This document shows, one piece after another, positions 55,783 through 64,000 of a stretch of DNA of 64,000 bases (its first letter is position 1; every line of letters starts with the position of its first letter). The stretch comes from Oscillospiraceae bacterium (lineage in GTDB: Bacteria; Bacillota; Clostridia; Oscillospirales; Oscillospiraceae). Both the position numbers and the translations under genes were made by a program. The notes beneath the pieces are model-generated. The model was not told the DNA's origin and did no database searches. It saw only the letters and a program-made list of their open reading frames with translations. Location of the stretch: positions 62,001 to 126,000 of the forward strand of contig JAFXTM010000006.1 of the NCBI GenBank assembly GCA_017535865.1. Direction: 5' to 3'.

Positions 55783-57747
55783 TCAAGTCGTCTTTTCTCT
55801 TCTCTTTGTCGACTTTCCGGTATTCTTTTTCGTGTTTCGCGCGGTCTTCTCACTCGGCTTCCTGGGGCGATAACGGAAGAACAGCGCGGACATGGCAGGA
55901 AGATCGAGCGTTGCGGAATAATCCCAGCCCCAGAAGCCGCCTTTATGGGCATAGAGAAGCTTGGGCTGTTCTCCGCCGCGGCCGCCGAAGCGCTCCTCGT
56001 TGCTGTTGAGGAGCAGACTCAGCGTGCCGCCGTGTGGAAGGCCGATCACAAAGTTCTTGTAAGAGACCGGAGTGAAATTGCAGATCCCGACGATGTAACT
56101 GTCATGTTCCGGTGCAGAGCGCAGGAAAGCAACGCTGCTGCGGCCGGAGTCGTCCACATTCAGCCACTGGAAGCCGTCCCAAGAACGGTCCACCTCATAC
56201 ATGGCAGGGTTTCCGGTATAAAGCCTGTTGAGCTCCCGCATGTAGTCCTGCAGTTGTTTATGTTTTGGATAATCCAACAGTAGCCAGTCAAGCTGCATCT
56301 GCCAGTTCCATTCAATGAACTGTCCAAACTCACTGCCCATAAAGGTAAGCTTTTTCCCCGGATGACCGAACTGGTAGCCGTAAAGCGTACGGAGAGAGGC
56401 AAACTTCTGCTCGTAATCTCCGCTCATTTTGTTGATCATTGAACACTTCCCGTGAACAACCTCGTCGTGCGAATAGGCAAGGACATAGTTCTCCGAGAAG
56501 GCATACATCATGGAGAAGGTCAGCTTATTATGGTTAAAGCTGCGGAAATAGGGATCCAGGGACATATAGTCGATGGTGTCGTGCATAAAGCCCATGTCCC
56601 ACTTGAGGCAAAAGCCTACACCGCCTACATCCGGCGGCGCCGTGATCAGCGGGAAAGCCGTAGACTCCTCCGCGATCGTAACGGCGCCGGGATAATTCGT
56701 GAGAATCGCGGCGTTCAGCTTCCGCAGGAAGTTCAGCGCGTGAAGATTGGTATTTCCGCCGTACTCGTTCGGGGTAAAATCCCCTTCCCTTCGGCCGTAG
56801 TTCAAGTAAAGCATCGAAGTCACAGCATCCACACGAATACCGTCGATATGGAAAACCTCAAAGAATTTGCAGGCAGAGGAGATCAGGAAGCTCTGCACCT
56901 GATTGCTGGCATAGTCAAAGATCAGTGTTCCCCACTCGGGGTGGTCCGCCATCCGCTTCTCCTTGCACTCAAACTGGGCTGAGCCGTCAAAATACGCCAG
57001 ACCATGCTCGTCACGAGGGAAGTGTGCCGGTACCCAGTCCATGATCACGCCGATACCGACGCTGTGCAGCCTGTCCACAAAATATTTAAAATCATCGGGA
57101 TTTCCGTATCGCGAGGTCGGCGTATAATAACCCGTTACCTGATAACCCCAGGATCCATCATAGGGGTATTCCGTGACCGGCATCAGCTCGATATGCGTAT
57201 AGCCCATATCCTTGCAGTACTCCGCCAGCGAATCCGCGAGGGTGTGGTAGGTTACGCCGCCGTCCAGGTTCTTCCACGAGCCGAGATGGACCTCATAGAT
57301 ACTCATGGGAGAACTCATGAATTTGCGCTCCGCACGACGGCGCAGATAGTCCGCATCTCCCCAGGGAAACGCGTGATCGCTCCAAATCAGGGAGGCCGTC
57401 TGCGCACCGTTCTGGGAAAAGGCCGCAAAGGGATCCGACTTCAGGACGCGGCGCCCGTCCGCCCCGTCAATGCAGTATTTATAACAAAGGCTGTCTCGCA
57501 GTCCTTCCACGAATATGACCCAGATCCCACCCTCCATTTTTTCCATGGGCAATGCGTCAGGATCCCAATCGTTGAATTCTCCGACAAGGCTGACACGTCT
57601 TGCGTTCGGAGCCCAGACCACAAAACGGTGGGCAGAGAGCTCCGGAATATACACACAGCCGTAACACAGCCAGGCTTTTGTTGCGTTTCCGGTGTTAAAA
57701 AGATAAATATCGTCGCGGGGGATATAAGACAGATACTTGTCCTCCAT
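55783..57747 (-). CDS. glgB: 1,4-alpha-glucan branching enzyme
   Basis: About 654 residues, GH13/CBM48. N-terminal CBM48 (RFVVWAPNARRVSLVGEFNDWD), then barrel with HFPRDEHGL, GIRVDAVTSMLYL (nucleophile Asp), TIAEEST (acid-base Glu) and SHDEVVHGK. Creates alpha-1,6 branches in glycogen. The ATG at 57747 (MEDKYLSYIPRDD) has AGGAGAG upstream; the longer frame to 57810 overlaps the promoter. An odd C-terminal tail is very basic (RPRKPSEKTARNTKKN). Confidence 0.95.
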   Translation of the reverse strand: MEDKYLSYIPRDDIYLFNTGNATKAWLCYGCVYIPELSAHRFVVWAPNARRVSLVGEFNDWDPDALPMEKMEGGIWVIFVEGLRDSLCYKYCIDGADGRRVLKSDPFAAFSQNGAQTASLIWSDHAFPWGDADYLRRRAERKFMSSPMSIYEVHLGSWKNLDGGVTYHTLADSLAEYCKDMGYTHIELMPVTEYPYDGSWGYQVTGYYTPTSRYGNPDDFKYFVDRLHSVGIGVIMDWVPAHFPRDEHGLAYFDGSAQFECKEKRMADHPEWGTLIFDYASNQVQSFLISSACKFFEVFHIDGIRVDAVTSMLYLNYGRREGDFTPNEYGGNTNLHALNFLRKLNAAILTNYPGAVTIAEESTAFPLITAPPDVGGVGFCLKWDMGFMHDTIDYMSLDPYFRSFNHNKLTFSMMYAFSENYVLAYSHDEVVHGKCSMINKMSGDYEQKFASLRTLYGYQFGHPGKKLTFMGSEFGQFIEWNWQMQLDWLLLDYPKHKQLQDYMRELNRLYTGNPAMYEVDRSWDGFQWLNVDDSGRSSVAFLRSAPEHDSYIVGICNFTPVSYKNFVIGLPHGGTLSLLLNSNEERFGGRGGEQPKLLYAHKGGFWGWDYSATLDLPAMSALFFRYRPRKPSEKTARNTKKNTGKSTKRREKTT

Positions 57748-57781
57748 GCGGCAATCTCTCCTTTTCTTTCTTTGTATGTTT

Positions 57782-57810
57782 ATTATACAGCCTTTGTCAG
57801 TCAATTCCAA
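57782..57810 (-). promoter_or_regulatory. Promoter of glgB-glgA-GH13 cluster
   Basis: TTGGAA (57810-57805), 17-base spacer, TATAAT (57787-57782), 35 bases before the glgB start. Confidence 0.85.
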
Positions 57811-57869
57811 GTATAATTTGAAATCTCGCCAGTTTTTTTGCTAATCTGCACAAAGATAGAAACACAAAC

Positions 57870-58085
57870 TCAGTCGGAGATATATTCGAAGCGTTTACAA
57901 AAAACACCGCCGTACTCCACCTGTTCATTCCACATACGAGCGGGACGTACCCAAAAGCCCTTCTGACCGTAAAGAGCCTGATATACCACCATCCATTCTT
58001 CCGTTTCGGAATGCCGCGCCATATAAAGAACGCGGTACTCCCCTCCTTTGAAATGGCGGTACAGACCGGGCCGTATTTCTTCCAT
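57870..58085 (-). CDS. DUF1653 family protein
   Basis: About 71-residue small protein of the DUF1653 family (IRPGLYRHFKGGEYRVLYMARHSETEE, then WMVVYQALYGQKGFWVRPARMW). The family is widespread and its function is unknown. Possible starts are at 58100 and 58085; the latter, with GGAG nine bases upstream and MEEIRPGLYRHF at the start, matches relatives best. It is divergent from the neighbouring PNPOx gene. Confidence 0.75.
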   Translation of the reverse strand: MEEIRPGLYRHFKGGEYRVLYMARHSETEEWMVVYQALYGQKGFWVRPARMWNEQVEYGGVFCKRFEYISD

Positions 58086-58116
58086 CGTTTTCATCTCCAT
58101 TCTATACCACCTTGTC

Positions 58117-58145
58117 AAAGAACTCTTTTCATGCTATCGTTACAT
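58117..58145 (+). promoter_or_regulatory. Possible promoter of the PNPOx-family gene
   Basis: TTGTCA, 17-base spacer, TATCGT, about 20 bases before the ATG at 58164. The -10 box is imperfect. Confidence 0.5.
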
Positions 58146-58163
58146 AAAAAGGAGGCATGTTCC

Positions 58164-58640
58164 ATGTTTCGACCAATGCAGCGCAAAAAGCAGCAGCTTT
58201 CCGAGGCTGAATGTCTGCATCTGCTTCAGGATATCCCGCGTGGCGTTCTCTCCGTTCACGGGGATGACGGATACCCATATTGTCTCCCGCATAATCACTG
58301 GTACAACGTAGAAGACAGCAAGCTTTATTTCCACAGCGGGAAGGCGGGACACAAGATCGACGCCATCCGTAAAAACGACAAAGCGTCCTATTGTGTTTTC
58401 GGAAACGCTTTTCGCGAAGACGGGGATTGGGCGCTGATTTTTAAAAGCGTGATCGTCTTCGGCCGTATCCATTTCGTGACTAACCAGCAGGAGGCACTGG
58501 AAATCACAAGAAAACTCAGTTTTTCCTTTACGTCCGATGAGAACTACATCGAAAAGGAGATTCGGTCATCAGGCCAGAGCGTTCTCGTTTTCTGTCTCGA
58601 GATCGAACACATAAGCGGAAAGCTTGTCCGTGAGAGTTGA
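58164..58640 (+). CDS. Pyridoxamine 5'-phosphate oxidase family protein (flavin reductase-like)
   Basis: 158-residue protein with the split-barrel FMN-binding fold: CLHLLQDIPRGVLSVHGDDGYPYCLPHNHWY, LYFHSGKAGHKIDAIRKNDKASYCVFG, KSVIVFGRIHFV and a C-terminal EIEHISGKLVRES tail. Related proteins bind flavin or haem; true PNP oxidase activity is unlikely given the short length and the NimA-type features. Start ATG 58164 is 8 bases past GGAGG. Confidence 0.85.
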   Translation: MFRPMQRKKQQLSEAECLHLLQDIPRGVLSVHGDDGYPYCLPHNHWYNVEDSKLYFHSGKAGHKIDAIRKNDKASYCVFGNAFREDGDWALIFKSVIVFGRIHFVTNQQEALEITRKLSFSFTSDENYIEKEIRSSGQSVLVFCLEIEHISGKLVRES

Positions 58641-58644
58641 AAAA

Positions 58645-58685
58645 ACTACCCTGCTGTCTTTACCGTGCAGCAGGGCAGTTTTTTA
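58645..58685. terminator. Convergent terminator of PNPOx gene and murG
   Basis: AACTACCCTGCTG, loop, CAGCAGGGCAGTT with A/T tracts on both sides; ends the rightward gene and sits at the murG 3' end. Confidence 0.88.
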
Positions 58686-59804
58686 TCTCCCGCACAGGCT
58701 CAGGATCTGATCGCAGATACGGTCGGTCGCATCCGGAACGGAGAGCGAGCGCATGGCCTCCGCCATTCTGTTCAAACGATCTCGATCCGCCAGAAGAGCT
58801 TTCACCTCCGAAAGGAGGGAAACCGCATCGAACTCGCCCTCCAGGAAGACGCGTGCGCCGCCGGCCTTTTCCAGAACGCGGGCATTCTTTTCCTGATGAT
58901 GATCCGTGACATTGGGCGACGGGACGATAAGAACCGGCTTGCCGAGATAGGTCAGTTCCGCGAGCGTGGAGGCGCCGGCGCGGCAGAGGATAAGGTCTGC
59001 CGCCGCCATCACGCGCGGCATATCGTAGATATACTCACGCACATCCGCTCCACACCTGGAAGGGGCAAGACCCAGGTCTTCGATATTCCGGGATATCTCT
59101 TTGTAATCACGGCTTCCAACGGAGTGGATCAGACGGAAGTCCTGTTGATTATCCATCAGCGGCAGCATCTCAGTCAGGATCTGGTTCATATGTCCCGAGC
59201 CAAGCGAACCCCAGACTGAGACGACGAGCGGCATCCCAGAGGGAATGCCCAGTTCTTCCTTTGCGGAAGCGGCCGTATAGCGGGAAAAATCTCCCCGCAC
59301 CGGCGTACCGGTCACAAGGACACATTTGGCTTCCGAGTAGTGCTGAACGCTCTGCTCAAAGCCAACCATAATGCAGTCCACATGTTTCGTCAGCAGTCTC
59401 GTAGTCAGACCGGGGGCTGCGTTGCTTTCATGCACAGCCGAGGGGATATGCAGTCTGGATGCCGCCATCAGTACGGGATAGCAGACGTATCCCCCGGTGC
59501 CGATCACGACGTCCGGTTTGAACGCCTGTATGATTCCTATGGCTTCATGCTCAGAGTCGAGCACGTTTTTGACCGTGCGGAGATTATGCCCAATTGCGGA
59601 AAGAGATCGACCGCGGCTTATGTTTGTTATCCTCAGTGGACGGATCTCATAACCTTCGCGTGGGATCAGATCCATCTCCATCATGCCCTCGGCTCCGAGG
59701 AAAAGAAATTCACTGTCCGGCAACAGTTCGCGAAGCCTGCCGGCGACCGCCAAAGCTGGATTGATATGCCCGGCCGTACCGCCGCATGTCAAAATGAATC
59801 TCAT
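58683..59804 (-). CDS. murG: UDP-GlcNAc:undecaprenyl-PP-MurNAc-pentapeptide transferase
   Basis: 373-residue GT28 glycosyltransferase that turns lipid I into lipid II at the inner membrane face. N-terminal LTCGGTAGHINPALAVA, VIGTGGYVCYPVLMAA, AVHESNAAPGLTTRLL, VSVWGSLGSGHMN and C-terminal LILCRAGASTLAELTYLGKPVLIVPSPNVTDHHQEKNA are intact. Seven bases after ftsW. Confidence 0.96.
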   Translation of the reverse strand: MRFILTCGGTAGHINPALAVAGRLRELLPDSEFLFLGAEGMMEMDLIPREGYEIRPLRITNISRGRSLSAIGHNLRTVKNVLDSEHEAIGIIQAFKPDVVIGTGGYVCYPVLMAASRLHIPSAVHESNAAPGLTTRLLTKHVDCIMVGFEQSVQHYSEAKCVLVTGTPVRGDFSRYTAASAKEELGIPSGMPLVVSVWGSLGSGHMNQILTEMLPLMDNQQDFRLIHSVGSRDYKEISRNIEDLGLAPSRCGADVREYIYDMPRVMAAADLILCRAGASTLAELTYLGKPVLIVPSPNVTDHHQEKNARVLEKAGGARVFLEGEFDAVSLLSEVKALLADRDRLNRMAEAMRSLSVPDATDRICDQILSLCGR

Positions 59805-59811
59805 TTCTCTT

Positions 59812-60972
59812 TCACCTTTCTTCCAGAATGTCGCGCGAAGCGCTCAAAACGATCCCCATCTCCCCGAGCTGGATCAACAAAGCTGTACCTCCGTAGCTGA
59901 AAAACGGAAGCGAGATCCCGGTACAAGGTATCAGGTTTGTCACGACCGCGACATTGAAAAAAACCTGGATTGCAAGCAGGGTCGTGATACCCGCGCAGAC
60001 CAGAAAGCTGAAACGGTCGCGGCAGTGCAGTGCGATCCAATATCCGCGCAGGATCAAAAGCGCAAATAAAAGCAGAACAAGCGCAGAACCGATGAATCCG
60101 AGCTCTTCGCAGAGAATTGAAAAAATGAAATCGTTATGCTCCTCCGGCAGATACAGAAACTTCTGGCGGCTGCCGCCAAGCCCCAGACCGCTGAGCCCGC
60201 CAGAGCCGATCGTGTAGAGAGACTGCACGATCTGATAACCCTCGTCCGTGGAACTGGAAAACGGATCCCGCCAGGTGTTGATGCGGCTGGACGCATAAGG
60301 GAAAAAAGTCAGCATAACCGCAAGGGCAGCCCCGGCAGTGCCAAAGGCCGCAACAAACCAGCCCATGGGAACACCGCCCAGAAACAGCATCGACGCACCG
60401 ACAGCCAGAATGATGATCGAGGCTGAAAAATGAGGCTCCAGGACCAGAAGCCCGACGATCGCGCCGAGGACAAGCAGAAAGGGCAGGATACCAAAACGAA
60501 AAGAGCGCATCCGCCCGCGAAAGCGAACGATCAGCGCGGAAAAGGATAGAATCACGGCGAGCTTTGCAAGTTCGGATGGCTGAACGGTCAAACCGCCGAC
60601 ACCGAGCCAGCGCCTCGATCCGTTTGCTTTGACGCCAATCAGCGGGACCATAGCCAGCAGGATCAGGACAAAGATTAGAAACGGGAGCGCATATCGTAGG
60701 AAGATCTCCATCGGGATGCGGGCGGTCAGCAGCATCAAGGCCACGCCCAAGCTGGCGAAAAGCAACTGCCGAACAAAGTAATAAGCTGAGTTTCCGCCTG
60801 TTACGCCGCCGGGATCGTAATACGCCCTTGCGTAGCTTGAGGAGAGTACCAGAACGACACCAATCACAAGCAGCAGCAGGACGAGAAGCAGATAGTTCAT
60901 ATCCAGCCGGCCACGGGCTGTTCGGACCGCAGGCGCGGAAAAGCCGGATAGGCGGGCGCTCTCATAACGCAT
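59812..60972 (-). CDS. FtsW/SpoVE family peptidoglycan polymerase
   Basis: 386-residue SEDS-family membrane protein with about ten helices. Signatures are DPFSSSTDEGYQIVQSLYTIGSGGLSGLGLGGSRQKFLYLPEEHNDFIFSILCEELGF and PCTGISLPFFSYGGTALL. FtsW makes septal peptidoglycan; in sporulating clostridia SpoVE copies work with SpoVD, so FtsW versus SpoVE cannot be decided. ATG 60972 with GGGGAGGTGGGG upstream is preferred to 60999. Between mraY and murG. Confidence 0.93.
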   Translation of the reverse strand: MRYESARLSGFSAPAVRTARGRLDMNYLLLVLLLLVIGVVLVLSSSYARAYYDPGGVTGGNSAYYFVRQLLFASLGVALMLLTARIPMEIFLRYALPFLIFVLILLAMVPLIGVKANGSRRWLGVGGLTVQPSELAKLAVILSFSALIVRFRGRMRSFRFGILPFLLVLGAIVGLLVLEPHFSASIIILAVGASMLFLGGVPMGWFVAAFGTAGAALAVMLTFFPYASSRINTWRDPFSSSTDEGYQIVQSLYTIGSGGLSGLGLGGSRQKFLYLPEEHNDFIFSILCEELGFIGSALVLLLFALLILRGYWIALHCRDRFSFLVCAGITTLLAIQVFFNVAVVTNLIPCTGISLPFFSYGGTALLIQLGEMGIVLSASRDILEER

Positions 60973-61000
60973 GGTCCCCACCTCCCCGGCTATCCTCAAA

Positions 61001-62011
61001 TCACAGGCGGCGCTGATACACCCCTATAAAGGATATGATCGCAAATAGCAGTGATATGCCTGTAAACAGGAAAAACAATTCTTTTTCCTTCCACTTTTTT
61101 CCGGTCCAGCCCCCCAGCTCAAGATGATGATGTAATGGCGCCATGCGAAACACACGCTTTCCGTGTGAGAGCTTAAAATATCCTACTTGAATGATGTCGG
61201 AGAGCGTCTCGATGATGAAGATGATGCCGAGCGTGATCAGCACGAGCGGCATATCGAAGGCGAATGTCAGAGCTGAGATCGCACCGCCGAGGAACAGGGA
61301 TCCGGTGTCCCCCATGAAAACCTTCGCGGGGTTATAGTTGTACACCAGAAAGCCAAACAAACCGCCGACCATGGCCGAAGCGAAAATACCAAGTTCCAGA
61401 TACTCCGTGCCCCATGCCATGCATAAAACAACAAAAAACAGAAAAACCGGAATCGAAGTACCCGTGGCAAGTCCGTCGACGCCGTCTGTGATATTCACGG
61501 CGTTTACGGTTCCGACAATAACAAAAGCGGCAAAAGCGAAGTAAAGCCACTCGGGAATATGAATGATGCGGCCGCTGAAAGGGACATAAAGATTCGGCTG
61601 CAGATACCCGATCTGCCGCATCAGGAGCACAAAGACAAGGGCCGCTGCAAGCTGAAGCAGAAATTTCGATCTGGCAGACAGACCTGTGTTTTGCTTATGA
61701 CGAACCTTTTCAAAGTCATCAAGGAAACCGATCAGGCCGAATACGGTTGCAAAGAGCAGGACGAAAATGTGGACAAACCGGCCGCGCAGCATGCTCTCAA
61801 AGCCAACAGTCAAACAAACGAGTACGGCAGCAAGAATGAACATGACGCCTCCCATAGTCGGCGTACCATTCTTGAACTTATGCCAATCCGGCCCGATCTC
61901 CTTGACCATCTGTTCCGCTTTCTTCTCTTTCAGCCACGGAACGTAGTATTTCCCAAACGCGGTCGAGATCAGAAAGGCAAGCGCAAATGCTATCAACAGC
62001 TTAATGGTCAT
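61001..62011 (-). CDS. mraY: Phospho-MurNAc-pentapeptide transferase
   Basis: 336-residue, ten-span membrane enzyme making lipid I. KFKNGTPTMGGVMFILA, DDFEKVRHKQNTGLSARSK with the catalytic Asp pair, VNITDGVDGLATGTSIPVFL, FMGDTGSLFLGG and MAPLHHHLELGGW are intact. It lies between murE and ftsW; murF, often between murE and mraY, is absent. Confidence 0.96.
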   Translation of the reverse strand: MTIKLLIAFALAFLISTAFGKYYVPWLKEKKAEQMVKEIGPDWHKFKNGTPTMGGVMFILAAVLVCLTVGFESMLRGRFVHIFVLLFATVFGLIGFLDDFEKVRHKQNTGLSARSKFLLQLAAALVFVLLMRQIGYLQPNLYVPFSGRIIHIPEWLYFAFAAFVIVGTVNAVNITDGVDGLATGTSIPVFLFFVVLCMAWGTEYLELGIFASAMVGGLFGFLVYNYNPAKVFMGDTGSLFLGGAISALTFAFDMPLVLITLGIIFIIETLSDIIQVGYFKLSHGKRVFRMAPLHHHLELGGWTGKKWKEKELFFLFTGISLLFAIISFIGVYQRRL

Positions 62012-62033
62012 ATATTTCTCCAGACTACGCCCT

Positions 62034-63485
62034 TCAGGCGTGGTTTCTCTTTTTCAGGTATGCGGCAACGATCTCCCGCTCGTCCATATGGCGTTTTTCG
62101 TGTCCGACGACCTGATAGTCTTCGTGGCCTTTGCCGGCAAGCAATATTACATCACCCGGGCGTGCGTTGTCAATAGCCCAGGCGATCGCCTCCGTTCGAT
62201 CGCATATGACCTGTTTCGGGGTCTGGCTGTTCTCCATCCCCTCCAGGATCTCATTGATGATGGCCTGCGGATCTTCGGTCCGCGGATTATCACTGGTGAC
62301 GACGCAGAGATCCGCATACTGAGCCGCAATATTACCCATAATGGGACGCTTCAGCCTATCCCGGTCTCCGCCGCACCCGAACACAACGATGAGACGCCCG
62401 CGTGTTCCCGGGCGCAGCGTCTTCAACACCTTCTCCAGCGCATCGGGTTTATGGCAATAATCAACGACGATCTCATAATCACCATCCGTCGGCAGGAGCT
62501 CGAGGCGTCCTTTCACCCCGGTCGTGGTGCCCAGGGCGTCGGCGCAGTCCTGCAGACTTAGTCCCAGACTCAGTCCGATGGCCATTACGCCAAGTGCATT
62601 GTAGACCGTAAACAGACCGGGGATCGCCATACGGGTCTCTACCCGTTCTTCACCCAGACAGGCGATAAACTGGATGCCGCCGGGGCTCATGCGAATATTT
62701 TCTGCTCTCAGTTCTGCACCTTCCCGCAAACCATAGCGGAGGATTCTGCAAGTCTCGTCCCTGCACATGAAGTCAGCCCAGTCATCATCCGCATTCACAC
62801 ACATTGTGTCACAGCGAGAAAAGAAAAGCTTTTTCGCTGACGCATAACTCTCCATATCTCCGTGAAAATCCAGATGATCCTGGCTGAGATTGGTATACAT
62901 CCCCACGTCATAGCGGATCCCCGCCACGCGGTCAAGGCTCAGGGAATGGGACGAGACCTCCATCACCACACAGTGACAGCCCTCATCCGCCATTTTTCGG
63001 AAGAGCCCTTGAAGCTCGCAGCTCTCCGGTGTCGTGAATTCACTGTGGAGAAAAGTATCGCCGATCATATTGCCATTGGTGCCGATCAGACCGACCTTAA
63101 TGCCCAACTTTGACTCCAGCAGATGCTTCAGCAGATAACTGGAGGTCGTCTTGCCGCTCGTACCCGTAATGCCGATCATCGTCATCTCACGAGCCGGATA
63201 TCCGAAAAAGGCTCTGCTTGTCAGGGCAAGGCCCAGCCTGCTGTCACCTGTCTGGACATATGGCCCCGGTTGATCCGGAACCGACTCGCACAAAACTGCC
63301 GCGGCGCCCATTTCGATCGCCTTCGGAATGAAACGATGACCATCGACTGTAAAACCGCGCACGGCGACAAACAGATTTCCGGGTCGGACGGCGCGTGAGT
63401 CATAACATATTCCATTGATCTCCACCTCCGGATCGGCGGAGCAGCTCAGGATCTCCAGATCCTGCAAGACATCTTTCAGCTTCAT
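62034..63485 (-). CDS. murE: UDP-MurNAc-tripeptide synthetase
   Basis: 483-residue Mur ligase adding the third residue of the stem peptide. ATP site GITGTSGKTTSSYLLKHLL near residue 110; NLSQDHLDFHGDMESYASAKK; C-terminal TSDNPRTEDPQAIINEIL. The DNPR motif is typical of meso-diaminopimelate-adding enzymes, suggesting mDAP peptidoglycan. Confidence 0.95.
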   Translation of the reverse strand: MKLKDVLQDLEILSCSADPEVEINGICYDSRAVRPGNLFVAVRGFTVDGHRFIPKAIEMGAAAVLCESVPDQPGPYVQTGDSRLGLALTSRAFFGYPAREMTMIGITGTSGKTTSSYLLKHLLESKLGIKVGLIGTNGNMIGDTFLHSEFTTPESCELQGLFRKMADEGCHCVVMEVSSHSLSLDRVAGIRYDVGMYTNLSQDHLDFHGDMESYASAKKLFFSRCDTMCVNADDDWADFMCRDETCRILRYGLREGAELRAENIRMSPGGIQFIACLGEERVETRMAIPGLFTVYNALGVMAIGLSLGLSLQDCADALGTTTGVKGRLELLPTDGDYEIVVDYCHKPDALEKVLKTLRPGTRGRLIVVFGCGGDRDRLKRPIMGNIAAQYADLCVVTSDNPRTEDPQAIINEILEGMENSQTPKQVICDRTEAIAWAIDNARPGDVILLAGKGHEDYQVVGHEKRHMDEREIVAAYLKKRNHA

Positions 63486-63493
63486 TTTCTACC

Positions 63494-64000
63494 TCAGTAT
63501 TTTCCCAACAGGGAATCGTCCCCGCTAATCAAAGTGACTTGAACCACATCTCCGTGCGGGCGCAGACTGCCCGGAGCCGCGCTCTGACTGCCTATTCGCT
63601 GGCTTCCATCCGCAAGCACCGGGCTATTCGTTCGGATATAAAGCCCATAATAGCTCAAGGTATCGCGCGCTTCCTCATAACTCATGCCGCTCAGATCCGG
63701 TATCGTCTCCCAATTGTTCGACGGTTCCGTTCCTAAGTATACTATAACTTCGGTGTCGGCTGCAAGTACGATTCCTGGAGTTGGAAGCTGCGCGGTAACC
63801 AGATCTTCCTCACCGATCCGTCTGCACCGGAGCCCTGCTTCTTTGAGCTTCTGCTTCGCTTTTTCATATGTCAGTCCTTCCAGGGCCGGCATCAAAACGT
63901 CTTTATGTTCTCCCGCTCCGGGACTTCTCTGTGCTTCCACACCGATATACGGAAGGATATCAGCCAGCATCGCCCCGACAACAGGCGCTGCCATCTGTCC
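63494..64000 (-). CDS. SpoVD/FtsI-type penicillin-binding protein, C-terminal part (runs off the window)
   Basis: The 3' end of a class B penicillin-binding protein whose 5' part lies beyond 64000. The visible 168 residues include the transpeptidase tail (QMAAPVVGAMLADILPYIGVE) and two PASTA domains (ALEGLTYEKAKQKLKEAGL and PDLSGMSYEEARDTLSYYGL). Two C-terminal PASTA domains are typical of the sporulation protein SpoVD. Eight bases before murE. Confidence 0.85.
   Translation of the reverse strand, partial: GQMAAPVVGAMLADILPYIGVEAQRSPGAGEHKDVLMPALEGLTYEKAKQKLKEAGLRCRRIGEEDLVTAQLPTPGIVLAADTEVIVYLGTEPSNNWETIPDLSGMSYEEARDTLSYYGLYIRTNSPVLADGSQRIGSQSAAPGSLRPHGDVVQVTLISGDDSLLGKY

Noticed and set aside
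54321..56009. 562-codon plus-strand open frame
   Set aside because: Antisense to glgA and the 3' end of glgB; no recognisable domain.

Overview
The window looks like a chromosomal segment of a spore-forming member of the Clostridia, probably an Oscillospirales/Ruminococcaceae-like anaerobe. The evidence is a complete spoIIIAA-AH operon, yunB, a SpoVD-type penicillin-binding protein at the right edge, the clostridial single-chain PurL, and the classic Firmicutes neighbourhood asp23-nusB-xseA-xseB-ispA-tlyA-nadK-argR-recN. Nearly every gene is on the minus strand. Exceptions are a small membrane protein, the RNase P RNA and a PNPOx-family protein. No tRNA, rRNA, CRISPR array, insertion sequence or prophage was seen.

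Layout from left to right. (1) 1-2200: tyrS, preceded by a small C_GCAxxG_C_C protein and a complete tyrosine T-box leader with its own promoter. (2) 2194-9239: housekeeping cluster recN, argR, nadK, tlyA, ispA, xseB, xseA, nusB, asp23; folD and dxs, common in this cluster elsewhere, are absent. (3) 9377-13791: spoIIIA operon. (4) 13898-22790: a divergent small membrane gene, then a probable operon running murD, methionine-gamma-lyase family, yunB, ligA, vanZ, a degenerate P-type ATPase and a HAD phosphatase. (5) 22899-23252: rnpB (+). (6) 23303-36056: purine operon purE-C-F-M-N-purO-purH(C-terminal domain)-D-L-guaB, led by a strong promoter and a structured leader with an intrinsic terminator. 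(7) 36119-38845: tatB-like, tatA, tatC and an ApbE lipoprotein. (8) 38910-43911: three translationally coupled genes, a TerB-N/TerB-C protein, a BrxD-like ATPase and a BrxHI/Lhr-like helicase. (9) 44070-48912: a GltS-like symporter, a PlsC-like acyltransferase, a 5'-truncated tctA remnant, and an ArsB/NhaD-type permease under a yybP-ykoY (Mn2+) riboswitch. (10) 48983-57747: a long FAD/Fe-S oxidoreductase and a glgB-glgA-GH13 glycogen cluster. (11) 57870-64000: a DUF1653 protein, a PNPOx protein, then murG, ftsW/spoVE, mraY, murE and the end of spoVD (division/cell-wall cluster, with no murF).

The purine block encodes most of the route from PRPP to IMP and on to XMP (purB is not seen). Its last two IMP steps use a free-standing AICAR transformylase plus an archaeal-type PurO cyclohydrolase instead of bifunctional PurH, and its PurF lacks the usual N-terminal cysteine. 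The most interesting items for follow-up are the helicase/ATPase/TerB triad (a candidate DNA-processing or defence module related to BREX parts but without methylase or PglZ), the unassigned attenuator-type leader of the purine operon, and the P-type ATPase that has lost both its phosphorylated aspartate and its metal-binding cysteines.
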